Source: JACDAN01 sp035265935 (GTDB lineage: Bacteria; Actinomycetota; Thermoleophilia; Gaiellales; Gaiellaceae). Taken from it: a stretch of 9,450 nt of DNA. The stretch is from NCBI GenBank assembly GCA_035265935.1, contig DATFOC010000036.1:1-9450 (forward strand). The letters are read 5' to 3'. Shown piece by piece: positions 6,699 through 9,450 of the stretch (the first letter of the stretch is position 1; each line of letters opens with the position of its first letter). A model generated the notes under the pieces. The model had not been told where the DNA came from. It ran no database searches and saw nothing but the letters and a program-made list of their open reading frames with translations. The translations under genes were made by a program, and so were the position numbers.

Positions 6699-7613
6699 TT
6701 AGCGGGCCGTTTGCGCCAATCCGATCCCGCAGAGCACGACTGCGGCACCCACGAGCTGGATCGGGTCCAGCTCCTCTCGCAGCCACGCGTAGGCCATCAC
6801 CGTGCCCGCGACGGGCTCGAACATCGCCAGGATCCCGGCGCGGGTGGGGCTGACATGCCGGAGCGCTCCGACCAGCAGCCCGAACGGCACGATCGTCCCG
6901 AGGACGACCATCCACGCCATCAGCAGCCAGACCGGCAGCTCGATCGACTCGAGGCGGCCGAGCAGCGACACGCTGTCGTCGAGGAGGTCCCACGGAAAGC
7001 TCGTCCACGGCTGCACGACGGCCCAGAAGAGGGCGGCGAAGAGGAATCCGTAGGCGAGCAGCGAGGACGACGTGCGACGGCGGATCCCTCGATCGGCCAT
7101 GAGGATGTAGAGCGCGAAGGTGACCGCCGCTCCGATGGACGCGAGGACGCCGATCCCGTCCAGCACGAGGCCCTGCCAGAGCTGGAGGAGGAGCGCGAGG
7201 CCGGCGATCGCGAGGGCCAGCGCGGCCCAGATCCGTCGACGCACGGGCTCGTGGAGGACGTACCGCGCGTACAGCGCGACGAGAACGGGCGCGACGTACT
7301 GGATCAGCAGCGCGATGCCGATCTCGAGGCGCTCGATCGCGACGAAGTAGAACCAGGCGACGAATGCGAGGCCGGCGACGCCGAAGACGGCGAGAAACGG
7401 AAGCTCGCCGCGGGTCACTCGAAGGGTTGAGCGCCGCCACACGAGCAGGACGGCAAAGAGGAGCAGGAACGCCCCGGTGGCGCGCACCTCGGTCAGCCGC
7501 TCCGAGGTGACGCCTCCCGACTGGAGGATGACCTTCGAGACGACGCCGTTGAGCGCCCAAAGCGCCGCCGCCGTGAGCACCATCGCGTACCCCAGCGCGG
7601 GCCGGCGGGTCAC
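6699..7613 (-). CDS. EamA-family drug/metabolite transporter (10 TM, 304 aa)
   Basis: This inner-membrane transporter of the DMT superfamily has two EamA repeats. The protein is highly hydrophobic, with about ten predicted membrane helices and the usual family length of about 300 residues. The first repeat begins GYAMVLTAAALWALNGVVSK and contains ARYVLHEPVRRRIW; the second begins GIGVLASIGAAVTFALYILM and ends with MFEPVAGTVMAYAWLREEL followed by LVGAAVVLCGIGLA. The phrases ERLEIGIALLIQYVAPVLVAL and FEPV-x-G...A near the end of each repeat are EamA hallmarks. The substrate cannot be predicted; relatives export amino acids or metabolites. The start is GTG 7611-7613. A TANNNT box (7625-7620) lies six bases upstream, consistent with a leaderless message. 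The gene is divergent from tRNA-Pro, and the CAP gene follows it. Confidence 0.92.
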   Translation of the reverse strand: MTRRPALGYAMVLTAAALWALNGVVSKVILQSGGVTSERLTEVRATGAFLLLFAVLLVWRRSTLRVTRGELPFLAVFGVAGLAFVAWFYFVAIERLEIGIALLIQYVAPVLVALYARYVLHEPVRRRIWAALALAIAGLALLLQLWQGLVLDGIGVLASIGAAVTFALYILMADRGIRRRTSSSLLAYGFLFAALFWAVVQPWTSFPWDLLDDSVSLLGRLESIELPVWLLMAWMVVLGTIVPFGLLVGALRHVSPTRAGILAMFEPVAGTVMAYAWLREELDPIQLVGAAVVLCGIGLAQTAR

Positions 7614-7619
7614 GCCGCG

Positions 7620-7625
7620 AGCCTA
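7620..7625 (-). promoter_or_regulatory. -10 box TAGGCT for the EamA transporter gene
   Basis: On the minus strand TAGGCT is followed by CGCGGC and then the GTG start at 7613. The six-base gap fits a leaderless transcript, and no Shine-Dalgarno sequence is present. No good -35 box is seen; that region would overlap the -10 box of the divergent tRNA-Pro promoter. Confidence 0.42.
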
Positions 7626-7640
7626 TCCGGGCGCCGGCTC

Positions 7641-7646
7641 TACACT
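7641..7646 (+). promoter_or_regulatory. -10 box TACACT for tRNA-Pro
   Basis: TACACT (TANNNT) ends eight bases before the first base of the mature tRNA at 7655. The tRNA-Gly gene has TACGCT at exactly the same distance, which supports both calls. There is no clear -35 box. Confidence 0.5.
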
Positions 7647-7654
7647 GAGACGGC

Positions 7655-7728
7655 CGGGACGTGGCGCAGCCTGGTAGCGCGCCCGCTTTGGGAGCGGGAG
7701 GCCGCCGGTTCGAATCCGGCCGTCCCGA
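7655..7728 (+). tRNA. tRNA-Pro (anticodon TGG)
   Basis: A complete 74-nt cloverleaf is visible. The acceptor stem CGGGACG/CGTCCCG is perfect, the D stem is GCGC/GCGC, the anticodon stem is CCCGC/GCGGG with loop TTTGGGA (anticodon TGG), and the T arm is GCCGG-TTCGAAT-CCGGC. The discriminator base is A7728. CCA is not encoded, since CT follows. The 3' end touches the stop codon of the convergent PAS gene with no spacer. Confidence 0.97.
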
Positions 7729-8112
7729 CTAGTCTGCTTCGCTCCGCTCCCAGAAAAGGACGACGAAGAACGGCATCCCGCCGCTTCGCGTCTCGCCGAC
7801 GCGGTACTCGCAGCTCAGCGGTGTGCCGTCCTTGCACTTCAGCTCCGCGACGCCGCTGTGAAGATCGCCGTTCGCCATCACTTCCATCGCCGTCTTGAGG
7901 CGTGCGGGATCGAACACGAGCGCCGCTGCGCCGCCGGCCAGGAGTTCCTCGCGCTTGTAGCCGGAGAGCTTGCAGGCGAGCCGGTTCGCGGCGAGATACC
8001 TGCCCTCCTCGTCGAGGACGATGGCCCCGACCGGACCGTGCTCGAGCGCCTCTCCGAGGAGCGTCTCCTGGACCAGGTCTTGCTGGAGGGGGGCGAGCTG
8101 GGGTACCGACAT
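7729..8112 (-). CDS. Small stand-alone PAS-domain protein (127 aa)
   Basis: The protein is a single PAS domain with a short N-terminal helix and no output domain. Residues 19-125 follow the PAS pattern: ALEHGPVGAIVLDEEGRYLAAN at the start, then RLACKLSGYKREELLAG, VMANGDLHSGVAELKCKDG and CEYRVGE, ending in the strand MPFFVVLFWERSE. Such domains bind small ligands or mediate protein contacts; which applies here cannot be told. There is no signal peptide or membrane segment, so it should be cytoplasmic. I chose ATG 8112 over TTG 8124 because the putative promoter predicts transcription starting near 8117, downstream of the TTG. The upstream region carries the same palindromic motif as the multi-GAF kinase operon, so the protein may belong to the same signalling circuit; this is inference. 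The stop abuts tRNA-Pro. Confidence 0.85.
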   Translation of the reverse strand: MSVPQLAPLQQDLVQETLLGEALEHGPVGAIVLDEEGRYLAANRLACKLSGYKREELLAGGAAALVFDPARLKTAMEVMANGDLHSGVAELKCKDGTPLSCEYRVGETRSGGMPFFVVLFWERSEAD

Positions 8113-8123
8113 GGCTACATCCA

Positions 8124-8152
8124 ACGCTGGCAGGCCGGGCAGTGGATTTCAA
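8124..8152 (-). promoter_or_regulatory. Putative promoter of the PAS gene
   Basis: On the minus strand the -35-like TTGAAA (8152-8147, one mismatch to TTGACA) and the -10-like CAGCGT (8129-8124) are 17 bases apart. Transcription would start near 8117, leaving a leader of only about five bases before ATG 8112. The -35 box overlaps the palindrome at 8151-8170, just as at the kinase operon. Confidence 0.45.
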
Positions 8153-8170
8153 TAGGCCGACCGGCCTATT
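8151..8170. repeat. Perfect 20-bp palindrome AATAGGCCG-AC-CGGCCTATT
   Basis: Two perfect 9-base arms flank a 2-base centre, equal to an 8-bp RNA stem with a four-base loop. It overlaps the ctaG stop codon (8168-8166) and the -35 box of the PAS gene. It may be an operator for the PAS gene, a factor-dependent terminator of ctaG, or both. No U-tract follows on the minus strand, so a classical intrinsic terminator is doubtful. A close copy occurs at 1803-1822. Confidence 0.6.
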
Positions 8171-8864
8171 TCGTGCCGGCGGAGGACCTCACGTTCTCCT
8201 CGTCGGCGAGGAACCGGAAGAAGAAGATCGCGAAGACGGCGAAGAAGACGACCGCCTGCTCCATCGCCATCGTCACGCCCGCGAGCTGCTGGTCTGCGTG
8301 CGCACCGAGCCCCCAGAGCCCGCCGCCCTCGACGTAGTAGTCGTAGGCCGCGTCGGGCGCGAGGGCCAGCAGCAGCCCGATGGGGCTCGCGAGGATGAAG
8401 GCGAGGAACAGGTAGAGCGCACGGGCGGCGTTCGAGAGGTGGTGCGGCGCATCCTGGAGGACCGGCCACCAGAGCAGCGCTCCGGCGCCGAGATACATGG
8501 CGTGCTCCAGGTGGAGCAGGGTCGCCGGGTGCTCCAGCGCGATGTCGTAGGCGGCCGGCAGGTGCCAGGCGAAGTAGACGAGGAGCCAGAGGCCGAGCGC
8601 GACCGGAGGCCGGGTCAGCAGCCGGACGGCACCGATTCGCGCAAGCCGTTCGCCGACGGAGGGCGGAATGCCCAGGACGAGGAGCGCCGGCGCCCACTCG
8701 GCGAGGATGACGTTCTGGAGCAGGTGCATCGAAAGCAGGTGGTAGCTCAGCGCCTCGAGCGGCGTCACCGCCGTGGCGAGGAGCAGCAGGCAGCCGGCCG
8801 CGTAGGCGGCGACGCGCCACCGCTCGACCCGCTCGCCGCGGGTGGCGAGGACATAGGCGAGCAC
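8166..8864 (-). CDS. ctaG: CtaG-type caa3 cytochrome c oxidase assembly protein (5' end uncertain)
   Basis: This is a multi-helix membrane protein of the Caa3_CtaG family, needed for maturation of caa3-type cytochrome c oxidase. Numbering from GTG 8864 (232 aa), family signatures are PLEALSYHLLSMHLLQ with His47, APALLVLGIPP, YFAWHLP (Trp100-His101), HLEHAMYLGAGALLWWPV (His118, His121, WWP 132-134) and ADQQLAG (Asp191-Gln192). The second His of the usual HxxQH motif is Asn here (Asn51). The frame stays open upstream to TAG 8939-8937, and that stretch (PYSWTVHPEATLGVAALVL) looks like the expected N-terminal helix. GTG 8864 would fall inside this helix, so translation probably begins upstream. 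However, that stretch has no ATG, GTG or TTG, only the near-cognate ATC at 8930. The gene is divergent from tRNA-Gly. Confidence 0.83.
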   Translation of the reverse strand: MLAYVLATRGERVERWRVAAYAAGCLLLLATAVTPLEALSYHLLSMHLLQNVILAEWAPALLVLGIPPSVGERLARIGAVRLLTRPPVALGLWLLVYFAWHLPAAYDIALEHPATLLHLEHAMYLGAGALLWWPVLQDAPHHLSNAARALYLFLAFILASPIGLLLALAPDAAYDYYVEGGGLWGLGAHADQQLAGVTMAMEQAVVFFAVFAIFFFRFLADEENVRSSAGTK

Positions 8865-8937
8865 GAGCGCCGCGACGCCGAGCGTCGCCTCCGGGTGAAC
8901 GGTCCAGGAGTAGGGATCGGGGCGAGAGATCGAGCGC

Positions 8938-8943
8938 TACGCT
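8938..8943 (+). promoter_or_regulatory. -10 box TACGCT for tRNA-Gly
   Basis: TACGCT (TANNNT) ends eight bases before the mature tRNA-Gly 5' end at 8952, the same geometry as at tRNA-Pro. There is no recognisable -35 box. Confidence 0.5.
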
Positions 8944-8944
8944 A
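8939..8944 (-). promoter_or_regulatory. -10 box TAGCGT for ctaG
   Basis: On the minus strand TAGCGT (8944-8939) would start transcription around 8932-8930, at the edge of the open ctaG frame. It overlaps the tRNA-Gly -10 box on the other strand by five bases (combined TACGCTA), so one symmetrical element could drive both genes. Confidence 0.35.
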
Positions 8945-8951
8945 GTCCGGC

Positions 8952-9022
8952 GCGGGCGTAGCTCAATGGTAGAGCCCTAGCCTTCCAAGCTAGTTATGCG
9001 GGTTCGATTCCCGCCGCCCGCT
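8952..9022 (+). tRNA. tRNA-Gly (anticodon TCC)
   Basis: A complete 71-nt cloverleaf is visible. The acceptor stem is GCGGGCG/CGCCCGC, the D stem GCTC/GAGC, the anticodon stem CTAGC/GCTAG with loop CTTCCAA (anticodon TCC), and the T arm GCGGG-TTCGATT-CCCGC. The discriminator is T9022, as usual for bacterial tRNA-Gly. CCA is not encoded. The gene ends two bases before the stop of the convergent cyclophilin gene. Confidence 0.97.
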
Positions 9023-9024
9023 TC

Positions 9025-9450
9025 CTACGGGTCTTCGGGAAGCTCGACGCGCTCGATCGCGACCGGGCTTGCCGGGCGGTCGTTCTCGTCCCGCTCGGCC
9101 TCACAGATCCGCTCGACGACGTCCATCCCGGACGTGACCTTGCCGAAGACCGTGTGCTTCCCGTCCAGCCACGGCGTCGCCTCGGCGGTGACGATGAAGA
9201 ACTGGCTGCCGTTCGTGTTCGGGCCGGAGTTCGCCATCGCGAGGGCGCCCTTCACGACCTTGTGGTCGTTGAACTCGTCCTCGAAGGAGTAGCCGGGGCC
9301 GCCGGTGCCCGAGCCCTCCGGGCAGCCGCCCTGGATCATGAAGTCCGGGATGACGCGGTGGAACGAGAGGCCGTCGTAGAAGCCCTTGCGCGCGAGCGTC
9401 AGGAAGCTGTCGACGGTCTTGGGGGCGTCGTCGGCGAAGAGCTCGATCGC
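9025..9450 (-). CDS. Cyclophilin-type peptidyl-prolyl cis-trans isomerase (N terminus outside window)
   Basis: The gene encodes a cyclophilin, which catalyses cis-trans isomerisation of peptide bonds before proline during protein folding. The frame is open to the right edge, giving the last 141 residues and TAG at 9027-9025; the 5' end lies beyond the window. Conserved cyclophilin segments appear in order: DDAPKTVDSFLTLARKGFYDGLSFHRVIPDFMIQGG (with the catalytic Arg of FHRV), GYSFEDEF, ALAMANSGPNTNGSQFFI, and the ligand-site Trp in TPWLDGKHTVFGKV. The domain is short and compact, as in small bacterial PpiA/PpiB proteins. Whether it is cytoplasmic or exported depends on the missing N terminus. 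It is convergent with tRNA-Gly, with only two bases between them, so readthrough from the tRNA would be antisense to it. Confidence 0.95.
   Translation of the reverse strand, partial: AIELFADDAPKTVDSFLTLARKGFYDGLSFHRVIPDFMIQGGCPEGSGTGGPGYSFEDEFNDHKVVKGALAMANSGPNTNGSQFFIVTAEATPWLDGKHTVFGKVTSGMDVVERICEAERDENDRPASPVAIERVELPEDP

Noticed and set aside
6552..7430. Plus-strand frame of 292 codons rich in Glu, Asp and Arg
   Set aside because: It is antisense to the EamA transporter; the charged composition mirrors complementary hydrophobic codons.
6115..7560. Long minus-strand open frame (481 codons) across the CAP and EamA genes
   Set aside because: It is out of frame with both well-supported genes and its product is Arg/Pro-rich without any motif.
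7902..8945. Plus-strand frame of 347 codons
   Set aside because: It is antisense to the PAS and ctaG genes, with an Arg/Glu-rich shadow composition.
1..9450. CRISPR array, insertion sequence, phage or toxin-antitoxin genes
   Set aside because: No spaced direct repeats, transposase, integrase or att-like repeats at the tRNA genes were found; the genes are ordinary chromosomal types.

Overview
The window looks like part of the chromosome of a GC-rich actinobacterium. Evidence: very high GC with G/C-ending codons, few clear Shine-Dalgarno sites but several TANNNT -10 boxes next to start codons (a leaderless pattern common in Actinobacteria and Deinococci), tRNA genes without an encoded CCA, the MEP isoprenoid pathway, and a caa3-type oxidase assembly factor. 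The gene style suggests Thermoleophilia (Gaiellales/Solirubrobacterales), but this is an inference I cannot test here.

Layout. 1-453 (+) is the 3' end of a type-2-like isoleucyl-tRNA synthetase gene. It is followed in the same frame by a small Arg/Asp-rich ORF (490-648) whose stop shares CTAG with the convergent ispH stop. ispH (645-1610, -) encodes the last enzyme of the MEP pathway. A roughly 377-bp divergent spacer (1611-1987) carries a palindrome with promoter-like boxes and a second -10 placed for a leaderless start. Next come a 1227-residue sensor histidine kinase (one membrane segment, about five GAF domains, PAS, HisKA, HATPase; 1988-5671, +) and a single-domain response regulator (5680-6129, +), apparently an operon. 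Convergent to these are a secreted CAP/SCP protein (6132-6656, -) and an EamA/DMT transporter (6699-7613, -). tRNA-Pro(TGG) (7655-7728, +) abuts the stop of a small stand-alone PAS protein (7729-8112, -). Further right are a CtaG-like caa3 oxidase assembly protein (8166 to about 8930, -), tRNA-Gly(TCC) (8952-9022, +) and the C-terminal part of a cyclophilin (9025-9450, -).

How the genes may work together. Most are separate housekeeping or accessory genes. The most suggestive link is between the kinase/regulator operon and the distant PAS protein. Both have an almost identical palindrome, with core GGCCGnTCGGCCTATTG, overlapping a putative -35 box. In both, a -10-like box follows with the same 17-nt spacing and the same orientation relative to the gene. 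This suggests, but does not prove, a shared regulator of signalling genes. I found no CRISPR array, insertion sequence, phage gene or clearly new multi-gene system. The better leads are this shared promoter motif, the in-frame Arg-rich ORF after ileS, and the missing canonical start of ctaG.
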